Shown: positions 1 through 5,914, numbered from the stretch's first letter. The stretch: DNA of 7,422 nucleotides from Candidatus Melainabacteria bacterium (GCA_016209785.1 JACQVM010000429.1:1-7422), one strand, 5' to 3'. Notes: generated by a model not told the origin, from the letters alone. Made by a program: numbers and translations.

Positions 1-2
1 AT

Positions 3-341
3 CAGTTAGGTCTTGTGAGCCAAGAATGTAAGGAGCACATTTATTGTGTCAATGGTAGCTCAAGCTCATTTAAATTTGGTGATGTGACTGTCTATCTCCA
101 CAAGGCATGTGCAAGAAAAATGCAGCTAGGCACTGATAAGTCAGGACAAGTCCTTCAAGCACTCTGGCATTTAGGCAAGCAAAAACTAGATGAACTAAGA
201 AGCATACCACTTTCGCCAATATGGTTTAAGCGTACAGAAAAGGAGCATATTCGGTTATCTCTCCATTTGGTACCAGCATGGCTTGCTTCTGTTTTCTTGC
301 ATTGGCGCCTTCCCAAGGCTGCTTTGCGCAATTCACCATAA
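3..341 (+). CDS. Partial hypothetical protein with a possible Cys/His metal-binding motif
   Basis: The frame is open from the left edge and ends with TAA, so it is probably the C-terminal part of a longer gene. A GTG at 15-17, preceded by TTAGG at 6-10, could instead be a true start and would give 108 residues. Numbered from that GTG, it has C5-x2-H8-x2-C11 and, 17 residues later, H29-x2-C32. This spacing recalls small zinc-binding ribbons, and the segment between (FGDVTVYLHKAC) looks like a beta hairpin leading to an H-x2-C knuckle. The rest is basic and helical, with a Trp/Leu-rich end (residues 80-100) and no motif I recognise. It converges on the leftward gene ending at 445. No function is assigned. 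It could also be a decayed gene fragment or a chance open frame. Confidence 0.42.
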   Translation, partial: QLGLVSQECKEHIYCVNGSSSSFKFGDVTVYLHKACARKMQLGTDKSGQVLQALWHLGKQKLDELRSIPLSPIWFKRTEKEHIRLSLHLVPAWLASVFLHWRLPKAALRNSP

Positions 342-398
342 CGGCTCCAAAACCACTAACAACCAAGTGCTGGGTTCTAGAATCATCCTGCCCCAAGG

Positions 399-445
399 AG
401 ACCCCAGCATGAATGCCGGGGTCTGACTATTCAGTGTGGAATAGT
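399..445. terminator. Two adjacent hairpins between convergent genes; possible terminator
   Basis: There are two inverted repeats side by side. The first is ACTATTC at 426-432 pairing with GAATAGT at 439-445 around a 6-base loop. It touches the stop codon of the leftward gene (445-447). The second is AGACCCC at 399-405 pairing with GGGGTCT at 418-424, with an inner GCA/TGC stem (407-409 with 414-416) and a TGAA loop. They lie in the gap between two converging reading frames, where a two-way transcription end is expected. Neither is followed by a clear T-run on either strand, so they may act as RNA-stabilising 3' structures instead of intrinsic terminators. Confidence 0.4.
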
Positions 446-891
446 TATGTTCCCCTGGGTTGGCCTGTTCCTGTGGGGTTGGTCTGCTGAATTTCCACCC
501 GGCCCCGTTCGGCTCGCTCCATGTCGCGGGATTGTCTTTCGCGCTGCTGTGTCTCCCATTGCTGCCGTGCCTGCCATTCCTGCTCCTGCTGCCGTCTTTG
601 CGCCTCTTGCTGTTGGTGCTGCCACGGCATCTTTTCTGGAGGCTGCTGGCGTGGTGCCTCAGTACGTGTAGTTGGCTGCTCTTGCGTCCGGGTGGACTTA
701 TTACCACTCTTGTCTGCACCCTCAATCCTTAGATTAGGAAGATGGCTGGCGGCAGTTGACGGAGAGGACTCGGTTGTTTGCTGGGGTCGCTGTCCAGACT
801 GGTCCCTTTCCCTCATTCTTGTGACCTGCTCGCTAAGAGTGCTGCGTTCCACATTGTTTGATCTAGGTGCTTCTTCAAATTCAAAACTCAT
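445..891 (-). CDS. Q/R/E-rich low-complexity disordered protein, 148 aa
   Basis: The ATG at 889-891 has a strong Shine-Dalgarno (AAGGGGG, top-strand 898-904) 6 bases upstream, which fixes the start and supports a real gene. Residues 1-30 are mixed and charged (MSFEFEEAPR...). Residues 30-85 are Ser/Thr/Pro-rich and look disordered. Residues 86-132 are dominated by Gln, Arg and Glu (for example QQQEAQRRQQEQEW), which would form a long charged helix or coiled coil. The C-terminus (133-148) is Gly/Thr/Pro-rich. There is no signal peptide, membrane segment or catalytic motif. The composition makes the other frames of this DNA open too, but only this frame has a proper start and ribosome site. It is divergent from the Nudix gene. 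The function is unknown; a scaffold, RNA-binding or secreted disordered protein would all fit. Confidence 0.68.
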   Translation of the reverse strand: MSFEFEEAPRSNNVERSTLSEQVTRMRERDQSGQRPQQTTESSPSTAASHLPNLRIEGADKSGNKSTRTQEQPTTRTEAPRQQPPEKMPWQHQQQEAQRRQQEQEWQARQQWETQQRERQSRDMERAERGRVEIQQTNPTGTGQPRGT

Positions 892-897
892 ATGTTT

Positions 898-904
898 CCC
901 CCTT
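898..904 (-). promoter_or_regulatory. Shine-Dalgarno of the disordered-protein gene
   Basis: On the bottom strand AAGGGGG sits 6 bases before the ATG at 891-889. It decides the start of the 148-residue frame over the overlapping bottom-strand frames that begin at 725 and 625. Confidence 0.65.
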
Positions 905-925
905 AGTAATAATGGTAAGTTGGCT

Positions 926-956
926 GGCTCTAGTAACTTATGAGCCGATATTGGCT
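926..956. promoter_or_regulatory. Inverted repeats in the divergent intergenic region; possible operator
   Basis: The 140 bases between the leftward gene start (891) and the rightward leader (1032) hold the near-palindrome AGCCGATATTGGCT at 943-956 (one G-T mismatch pair). They also hold GGCTC at 926-930, which is inverted as GAGCC at 942-946. TATACAAT at 956-963 is the best -10-like element for the rightward gene, but I find no good -35 at the right distance. The site is well placed to control both divergent genes, but the repeats are short and could be chance. Confidence 0.25.
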
Positions 957-1019
957 ATACAATGTTGAGGGTTGAAAGTGTCCTCTCGTCTAGCCATGCA
1001 ATGATTGTAGGGACAGTCT

Positions 1020-1025
1020 GGAGAG
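1020..1025 (+). promoter_or_regulatory. Shine-Dalgarno of the 12-codon leader frame before the Nudix gene
   Basis: GGAGAG lies 6 bases before ATG 1032-1034, the ideal distance for that short leader. It is 14 bases from the TTG at 1040 and 41 bases from the ATG at 1067, so it does not fit either Nudix start directly. Confidence 0.5.
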
Positions 1026-1031
1026 TTGCCC

Positions 1032-1070
1032 ATGTGTAATTGCACAGTACTGAAGCAAAAGCCTGTATGA
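1032..1070 (+). CDS. Possible 12-aa leader peptide, overlapping the Nudix start as ATGA
   Basis: ATG at 1032 opens a 12-codon frame (MCNCTVLKQKPV) that ends in TGA at 1068-1070. The stop overlaps the preferred Nudix ATG (1067-1069) by the sequence ATGA, the classic arrangement for termination-reinitiation. A good Shine-Dalgarno (1020-1025) precedes the leader, while no clear one precedes the Nudix ATG. This suggests that translating the leader delivers ribosomes to the Nudix gene. The peptide has two Cys residues but no run of a single amino acid that would suggest classic attenuation. The case rests on position alone, so it could be coincidence or a sequencing error in the true 5' end. Confidence 0.38.
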   Translation: MCNCTVLKQKPV

Positions 1071-1621
1071 CCACCAAAAGGCCTGAAATTCTATCGCGGT
1101 CCACAATATGGCAAAAGGGTACTCAGGCAATTGAGACAGTTGAATTTTGTTCTGTAGCAGGCATTATTGATCAATGTGCCATCGTTCGAGCCATTCCTGG
1201 TGTAGTTATATTTGCAGTTAATGATAATGATGAAGTAGTCTTGCTGGAAAGTTATCGCCTGGCGGTAGAGACAACCCTAATTGAGTTGCCTGCAGGGAAG
1301 ATTGACCGTATTGACGCGCCGCTTCAAGAGGCTCAGCGGGAGCTCAAGGAAGAAACTGGTTTGACTGCTACGGAATGGATAGAACTAGGCACCACGTGGG
1401 GTGCCCAAGGATCTTCAGACTGGATTTGTCACTACTTCTTGGCTCGCAAGCTTGAGTCAATTGGACAACCTTGCGCAACTGAGGAAAATCACACAATATT
1501 TTGGCTATCTGTATCCGAGTGTTGGGATTGGGTTAGGCAAGGGCGCATCTGCAACAATTTTTCTATTGTTGGCATTACTAAGGCGCTGCTTTACTTGAAT
1601 CGGTTGCACCTGACTGCTTGA
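1067..1621 (+). CDS. Nudix hydrolase, ADP-ribose pyrophosphatase-like
   Basis: This is a probable cytoplasmic hydrolase of ADP-ribose or a related nucleoside diphosphate derivative, needing Mg2+. The 184-residue length is typical of the ADP-ribose pyrophosphatase group. The Nudix box runs G77-x5-D83-x7-R91-E-L-K-E95-E96-T-G98-L99. It matches the consensus except that Asp replaces the first Glu; the metal-binding Glu residues of the REL-x-EE core are present. The context YRLAVETTLIELPAGKID (residues 63-80) is the family's usual YR...ELPAG approach to the box. The start chosen is ATG 1067, because its N-terminus (MTTKRPEILSRSTIW) resembles the family's usual beginning. An in-frame TTG at 1040 would add 9 residues and a stop at 1037 blocks anything further. 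The exact substrate cannot be read from sequence. Its stop lies 5 bases from the stop of the convergent methyltransferase gene. Confidence 0.88.
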   Translation: MTTKRPEILSRSTIWQKGTQAIETVEFCSVAGIIDQCAIVRAIPGVVIFAVNDNDEVVLLESYRLAVETTLIELPAGKIDRIDAPLQEAQRELKEETGLTATEWIELGTTWGAQGSSDWICHYFLARKLESIGQPCATEENHTIFWLSVSECWDWVRQGRICNNFSIVGITKALLYLNRLHLTA

Positions 1622-1626
1622 GCTAT

Positions 1627-4347
1627 TCACTGTTGTCTTTGCCGGCTTTTGACTTTGCTGTCAGTAGAATGTTCTCCGCTGACAGAGGGTAACAGTACAA
1701 GGTGTTGCCCTGGTGGTGAGAGCAGTGAGTAAGGTGAGAGTGCATTAAATAAGGATAGTGTTGCAGGCAATGGCAGTGCTGGTACAAATGCACGACGAGC
1801 TGGTGACAAGAGGGACCCGCAGGCACTACGTGTAAGTCTTATCTTTTCCAGAGCCATAACAGCTCTTGTGTGAAAACTGCTCATGTCAGAAATTGGTGTC
1901 CAGCTTCTGTCAGCGCCTTGAGTCTCAATTTGGAAGTGCTTTGTCCAGTGCTCAATGTAATCAGGTGATGTATAAGTGCTAACCCTTAGTGGTCTCATCT
2001 GAAAGCCTGCCGGCGCTGTACGCTGGGCTAAAGCTATAAAGCCTTCCGGTGTTAGATTAGCAAACCTTTCCATGAGAACGCCTTGGTATTCATGCAGCTC
2101 ATCAAGTGGCCAGCCAAATCTTTTCATTCTCATGCCATACATTGATGACACCAAAAACTCGCCCAGAGACTTAGCTGATGCTTCAATGGAGCCGTGTGGG
2201 CTGTCTGTTGTTGAGGGTAATCTTTGCATCTCTGGTACTGGTTTTGTATGATCCAACCCAAGTTCATGAGATGCTTTGCTTAGATCAGCCATAAAGCTAT
2301 CAAAGTATGCACGACCTTCAGGTGTGATGAAGACAATCCTAAACGGACCTTGATAATTTCCGTACCGCGGAACAATAAAGTCTTGTAGTAGTACTCTACC
2401 ACCTGGTCTTAGCATTTCTCCGTAGCGAGCAAACATAAGCTCAAGGTGCCGCATGCTGTAATGCCCATGACCTATATCAGGGTATGAGTACACTTCATGA
2501 GTGTGGCTGTTGCCAGTGACAACATCAATGCTTTCAGGCGGAAAGTCTGGCATCATGGCGTCCCCGTGCTGAATACGGTAGTCGATGTTTGTTTGTTGTC
2601 TTGCAGTACTTAGTTCTGAAACCATTTGCCCGGACAAATCTAGGGCCACAACCTCTGCACCAGGTCGTCTTACCTTAAGTGCTCTGCTAAATTGCCCTCC
2701 ACCAGCTCCCATATCTACAACCACACGAGCACCTTCGGGAATGAGATCTATGACACGATCAAGCTTTTCGTTTTTGCCAGCTGTTGTCTCAGCACTTGTA
2801 CCCGTATCTTGGTTGGTTGCTTTGTCTGTACCTTTTTCAGCAGGACCCATATCACCAAGATAAGCTTTTCGTGCTTGCTCGTCTTGGCTTTTGACATCAA
2901 ATTCTCGCAAGGCAAGCAAATGTTCTTTGTCCTTGAGATTTGTCTTTAATCGACCAGTAATTAAACGAAAAAGTGGGAGTCTTCCTAAAGCTTTTGCCCA
3001 GGGCCCAAATTTAGCTTGATATTCAGAGGATAGTTTTTGATGAATGCCTGGGCCTTCAGCAATATCTGCCCAGTGTTCTGCTAGCGCTTCAACAATGTAT
3101 CTAGAACTTTGTTCGCCCTGGCTTAATCTAATTTCTTTGGTGAAGTTAAGTTCCCGAGCCATGCTTCCTTTTTGGCGGGAGGTCATTAGCCCAACGTATG
3201 CTGATTCTCTTAATACATGTCTTAACGTCAGCGGGTTACGTACTGATGCTTCAATGTCTGACAGACCCTTAACCAGCATTTGTGCACGTTCAATAGGATC
3301 AGCAGCTTTGAAAGCTGCTTCAGGGATCTGGATTAGATACTGGCCGGAGATGAGAGGCTCAGTGATGGCCACCTGCCATGGTGTTGTTTTTGCTGGTCCA
3401 ACAGGTGCTTTGTCAGTTGGCACTTTGCTAATGCGTACCTCACCAAGGTTAGCTACAAGTGCTTTTGCTGTTGGTGATTTGGTAACAATTGCTTGAAGGG
3501 CACTGTCACCAGCAACAACATCAGCTACTGTAGAGCGTCTCCGGGCTACATCTGCCAAATAACGGCTGCCACGCAAGGCGCCACCTACCCACATAAAGCC
3601 ATAGGCAGACTGTGTTAGCTGTGTTAAGTCTGCTGGACCTTTGCCAGACAGTAGTGACCTAGCCTCAGCGTCTACTATTCCTGCAAAGCCACCGGCTATT
3701 AAGTGTCGACGGAGATCCCTTGAGGTTGAGCTTATAAGCCAAGGTTGCTCAGCGGCATGCTTGGCTGTGCTAAGCCCTTTGAGTCCCATTGTGGTTGCTT
3801 GCAACGTGCCAAAGGTTAAGGCTCCAGCGGTTGCATTGTGGAGCCTGGCAGTTATGAAGTCACCTTCTTCTGTTTGAACCGGACGCAAAAGTCCTTCAAA
3901 AGTTGCGCCAGTTGTCCCAGCTTCTAGAACCGGAAGAGCAGATTTAGCTAAGGGAGTTTCCAGCCACTTTCCTAGCCCAACAAGGCGACCAAGTCGACCG
4001 GTTAGACCTCCTACGCTACGAATTCCTTTGTTTACAATCCCAAAAGGCAGGATAAGACCTACCGCACCACCAATTTGCTGTGCGTGCCAGTTGGCAGAGC
4101 CAAATTGAGCCTGCCGTGGTGCTTCAACCAATTGAACATGAGGAAGTACCTCCTTGCCCTTAACATAGTTCACTAGTTGGCTTATACCGTCTAATGGAGT
4201 TTGAATAGCTGAGTGTCCGATAGAGCGTGCAAAATCTAAGGCAACTGCCTTTGCCTCTTGAAGTAAGGAAGGCTTTTCCTGTGGCAGGAGTGCTTGTGCC
4301 AACTCAGCTTTGTCCATAAATCCCGACTTACACGTATGGCTGCTCAT
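1627..4347 (-). CDS. 906-aa fusion: glycine-rich helical N-terminal region plus class I SAM-dependent methyltransferase
   Basis: The ATG at 4345-4347 has AGGTGG 9 bases upstream; a second Met at residue 11 is an alternative start. Residues 40-260 hold Gly/Ala-rich, partly hydrophobic helical stretches (about 92-115, 137-152, 172-190, 215-225, 248-260), but none is a clear classical membrane helix. Residues 270-500 are unassigned. Residues 505-525 are a Thr/Gln/Lys-rich linker. A Rossmann-like methyltransferase follows (about 525-660): motif I VVDMGAGGG at 543-551, the ribose-binding acid D570 in VVALDLS, D596 in the GDAMMPDF segment, and LRPGGRVLLQDF at 646-657 as the post-III strand. H615, H617, H627, H629 and H634 cluster after motif III. 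A conserved-looking region continues to about 835, then a Leu/Pro/Ser-rich tail to 906. The acceptor substrate is unknown. The N-terminal part resembles, from memory, modules in large Obscuribacterales proteins. A secreted or envelope-associated effector is possible but unproven. Confidence 0.85.
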   Translation of the reverse strand: MSSHTCKSGFMDKAELAQALLPQEKPSLLQEAKAVALDFARSIGHSAIQTPLDGISQLVNYVKGKEVLPHVQLVEAPRQAQFGSANWHAQQIGGAVGLILPFGIVNKGIRSVGGLTGRLGRLVGLGKWLETPLAKSALPVLEAGTTGATFEGLLRPVQTEEGDFITARLHNATAGALTFGTLQATTMGLKGLSTAKHAAEQPWLISSTSRDLRRHLIAGGFAGIVDAEARSLLSGKGPADLTQLTQSAYGFMWVGGALRGSRYLADVARRRSTVADVVAGDSALQAIVTKSPTAKALVANLGEVRISKVPTDKAPVGPAKTTPWQVAITEPLISGQYLIQIPEAAFKAADPIERAQMLVKGLSDIEASVRNPLTLRHVLRESAYVGLMTSRQKGSMARELNFTKEIRLSQGEQSSRYIVEALAEHWADIAEGPGIHQKLSSEYQAKFGPWAKALGRLPLFRLITGRLKTNLKDKEHLLALREFDVKSQDEQARKAYLGDMGPAEKGTDKATNQDTGTSAETTAGKNEKLDRVIDLIPEGARVVVDMGAGGGQFSRALKVRRPGAEVVALDLSGQMVSELSTARQQTNIDYRIQHGDAMMPDFPPESIDVVTGNSHTHEVYSYPDIGHGHYSMRHLELMFARYGEMLRPGGRVLLQDFIVPRYGNYQGPFRIVFITPEGRAYFDSFMADLSKASHELGLDHTKPVPEMQRLPSTTDSPHGSIEASAKSLGEFLVSSMYGMRMKRFGWPLDELHEYQGVLMERFANLTPEGFIALAQRTAPAGFQMRPLRVSTYTSPDYIEHWTKHFQIETQGADRSWTPISDMSSFHTRAVMALEKIRLTRSACGSLLSPARRAFVPALPLPATLSLFNALSPYSLLSPPGQHLVLLPSVSGEHSTDSKVKSRQRQQ

Positions 4348-4356
4348 TGAGCAAAA

Positions 4357-4362
4357 CCACCT
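4357..4362 (-). promoter_or_regulatory. Shine-Dalgarno of the 906-aa methyltransferase gene
   Basis: AGGTGG on the bottom strand lies 9 bases before ATG 4347-4345. It favours this start over the second in-frame ATG (4317-4315), which has only a weak CGGGAT nearby. Confidence 0.5.
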
Positions 4363-4385
4363 ACCCTTACAGGGGTTTACACATG

Positions 4386-4398
4386 ATCTAACTTAGAT
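4386..4398. promoter_or_regulatory. Perfect 13-base palindrome between divergent genes; candidate operator
   Basis: ATCTAA-C-TTAGAT is a perfect inverted repeat with a one-base centre. It lies 38 bases upstream of the methyltransferase start and about 150 bases upstream of thyA. A second near-palindrome, ATGGGGATCTTCCCAT, lies at 4412-4427. Positions like these suit a repressor site covering the leftward promoter. No regulator is encoded in the window, and a palindrome this short can occur by chance. Confidence 0.3.
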
Positions 4399-4473
4399 TA
4401 GGCCGCTTGCAATGGGGATCTTCCCATGAGCCAGCTTAAATTGTTGTCTACACTACTTTGTGGCTAGCTGTGT

Positions 4474-4510
4474 TATTCTTCAGGATGGTTAAGTCGTTTG
4501 CGATATACAT
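4474..4510 (+). promoter_or_regulatory. Weak candidate promoter elements for thyA-folA
   Basis: Two -10-like hexamers precede thyA: TATTCT at 4474-4479, with an upstream TG (4471-4472) that would make it an extended -10, and TATACA at 4504-4509. I find no convincing -35 at 16-18 bases from either. The operon must have a promoter here because the upstream gene points the other way, but the exact site is a guess. Confidence 0.22.
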
Positions 4511-4547
4511 CAAACATATTGGTTGCTGACGGAGTGCTTGGACAGCC

Positions 4548-5363
4548 ATGAAACAATATCTTGATCTTTTAAGACACATTCTTGCCCAGGGCGAACGAAA
4601 GGAAGATCGTACGGGTACTGGCACCATTTCTGTATTTGGTCTACAGTCCAAGTATGATTTAAGAGAAGGGTTTCCACTGCTGACTACCAAGAAAGTTTTG
4701 TTTGATAGCGTTGTGCGTGAGTTGATATGGTTTCTCAGTGGCTCTACCAACATCAACGACAACCTCACTCAGCATACGCCTATTTGGGATGCCTGGGCGG
4801 ATGAAAATGGTAATCTTGGACCAATTTATGGTTATCAGTGGAGAAAGTGGCCAAGGTACATTTGTAACGAGGCTACCGGTAAATGCAGCGTAGAACACAT
4901 TGATCAAATTCAGCAGGCCATTGACACAATTAAGTGTGATCCAGATTCACGCCGGATCATAGTTAGTGCCTGGAATGTGGCTGATATTGATCAGATGAGG
5001 TTGCCGCCATGTCATTTGTTGTTTCAATTTTATGCTATAAATGGGCGCCTTGATTGCCAGGTGTATCAACGGTCAGCAGATGTAGCTTTGGGAGTGCCCT
5101 TTAACATAGCAAGCTATGCGCTTCTTACTATGATGATTGCCCAGGAATGCCAGTTAGACCCAGGCATATTGACCCATACTTTAGGTGATGCTCACATTTA
5201 TTTAAATCACATTGAGGGACTAATGACTCAGTTGGCAAGAACTCCCGGTGCTCCTCCAACCGTTGCAATTGCTCACAAGCCAATTTTTGACCTTAAATTT
5301 GAGGACTTTACGCTTAAAAATTATCACCCCCAGGGTTTCATTAAGTTTCCTGTGGCAGTTTAA
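4548..5363 (+). CDS. thyA: Thymidylate synthase
   Basis: It converts dUMP and 5,10-methylene-tetrahydrofolate to dTMP and dihydrofolate, in the cytoplasm and probably as a homodimer. The 271-residue sequence aligns throughout with E. coli ThyA (264 aa). R21 lies in the [11 protein letters not shown] phosphate loop, followed by W80, Y94 in GPIYGYQW, the dimer-contributed arginines R135-R136 in [13 protein letters not shown], the catalytic Cys155 in [11 protein letters not shown]175 in YQRS, D178, N186 in PFNIASY, and H216/Y218 in DAHIYLNH. It ends with the typical FPVAV. Compared with E. coli it has an insertion of about 9 residues at 103-116 holding two Cys (C106, C113). The ATG matches the family N-terminus (MKQYLDLL). 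The nearest purine-rich site is GGAG at 4531-4534, a rather long 13 bases upstream. It is the first gene of an operon with folA. Confidence 0.97.
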   Translation: MKQYLDLLRHILAQGERKEDRTGTGTISVFGLQSKYDLREGFPLLTTKKVLFDSVVRELIWFLSGSTNINDNLTQHTPIWDAWADENGNLGPIYGYQWRKWPRYICNEATGKCSVEHIDQIQQAIDTIKCDPDSRRIIVSAWNVADIDQMRLPPCHLLFQFYAINGRLDCQVYQRSADVALGVPFNIASYALLTMMIAQECQLDPGILTHTLGDAHIYLNHIEGLMTQLARTPGAPPTVAIAHKPIFDLKFEDFTLKNYHPQGFIKFPVAV

Positions 5364-5367
5364 TCTC

Positions 5368-5898
5368 GTGGTTTGTGACTTTGACGTAGTGGTGGCCACT
5401 GACCTTAATGGTGGCATTGGGAAAGGTGGGAGCTTGCCCTGGAAGCTCTCGGCAGACATGCGTTATTTTAAGGAGCTGACAACTACAGTTAGTTCGACTA
5501 ACAAAACAAACGCTGTAATTATGGGCAGAAAAACTTGGGAGTCAATTCCAGCTAATCGTAAGCCACTGGCTCAACGTATAAATGTTGTGTTAACCAGAGC
5601 AGTCAATTATCCGCTACCAGATACGGTGCTAAAGGCAAGCTCGCTTGCTGAAGCACTTGCCTCGCTGGAAAAAATGTCTATCGAACGGTGTTTTGTCATT
5701 GGCGGTGGCGAAATATATAAAGAGGCACTAAGTCACCCAGGGTGCAGAGGACTCTATGTGACCGAGGTGCGGGACATATTTGACTGTGATACTTTTTTCC
5801 CGAAATACAAACAGCACTGGACTGAGATTTCTTCTTCTGATGTGGCTTGCGAAGGTCAGCTTGAGTATTGTTTCAAGGTATTTAAAAGAAAACAGTAA
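5368..5898 (+). CDS. folA: Dihydrofolate reductase, eukaryote-like sequence type
   Basis: It reduces the dihydrofolate made by thymidylate synthase to tetrahydrofolate with NADPH. The start is taken as GTG 5368, only 4 bases after the thyA stop, giving 176 residues that begin as DHFRs do (VVVATDLNGGIG at 7-18). The frame is open further back inside thyA, but that part does not look like DHFR. Visible features are the GIGKGGSLPW active-site loop (17-26), D30 as the catalytic acid, MGRKTWESIP at 52-61, R70 for the substrate glutamate, IGGGEIYKEA at 111-120 for NADPH, and DTFFP at 141-145. Residues 38-70 include the TTT...KTNAVIMGRKTWESIP..RKPL pattern seen in animal, plant and protist DHFRs. 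E. coli FolA is shorter there. No clear Shine-Dalgarno precedes the GTG, so translational coupling to thyA is likely. Confidence 0.95.
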   Translation: MVCDFDVVVATDLNGGIGKGGSLPWKLSADMRYFKELTTTVSSTNKTNAVIMGRKTWESIPANRKPLAQRINVVLTRAVNYPLPDTVLKASSLAEALASLEKMSIERCFVIGGGEIYKEALSHPGCRGLYVTEVRDIFDCDTFFPKYKQHWTEISSSDVACEGQLEYCFKVFKRKQ

Positions 5899-5914
5899 CT
5901 CTGTTTACCTTTTT
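5884..5914. terminator. Possible bidirectional intrinsic terminator between folA and the papain-like gene
   Basis: AAACAG at 5890-5895 pairs with CTGTTT at 5901-5906 around the 5-base loop TAACT. To the right, five T residues follow at 5910-5914, ending transcripts of thyA-folA. To the left on the bottom strand the hairpin is followed by TCTTTT (5889-5884), ending the opposite gene. The structure overlaps both stop codons (5896-5898 and 5905-5907). The 6-bp stem is AT-rich and weak, which lowers confidence. Confidence 0.42.

Noticed and set aside
333..725. Alternative bottom-strand frame of 130 codons overlapping the disordered-protein gene
   Set aside because: No Shine-Dalgarno, starts inside the better-supported gene, and runs through the hairpin region. 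A frameshift extension cannot be excluded but is not supported.
447..943. Long top-strand open frames rich in Leu, Cys and Ala opposite the disordered-protein gene
   Set aside because: They mirror the CAG/CGG-type codon bias of the bottom-strand gene, lack good ribosome sites and give strange Cys- or Leu-rich products.
1623..1826. His/Cys-rich 67-codon bottom-strand frame
   Set aside because: Fully overlaps the end of the methyltransferase gene and has no clear ribosome site. The unusual composition follows from the Leu/Ser-rich frame beside it.
2585..3877. Several top-strand frames opposite the methyltransferase gene
   Set aside because: They look like shadows of the long bottom-strand gene, with no recognisable product or start signals.
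4535..4544. Ten-base sequence GCTTGGACAG also present on the bottom strand at 7413-7422
   Set aside because: A 10-base match is expected many times by chance in a window this size.
4348..4547. Possible small RNA or tRNA between the divergent genes
   Set aside because: No cloverleaf, no TTC-like arm and no convincing promoter-terminator pair could be found.
5248..5367. N-terminal extension of the DHFR frame into thyA
   Set aside because: Its 40 residues overlap thyA in another frame and do not resemble DHFR. The GTG at 5368 matches the family's start.
5220..5459. Bottom-strand 79-codon frame across the thyA-folA junction
   Set aside because: Lies opposite two well-identified genes and has no matching product.
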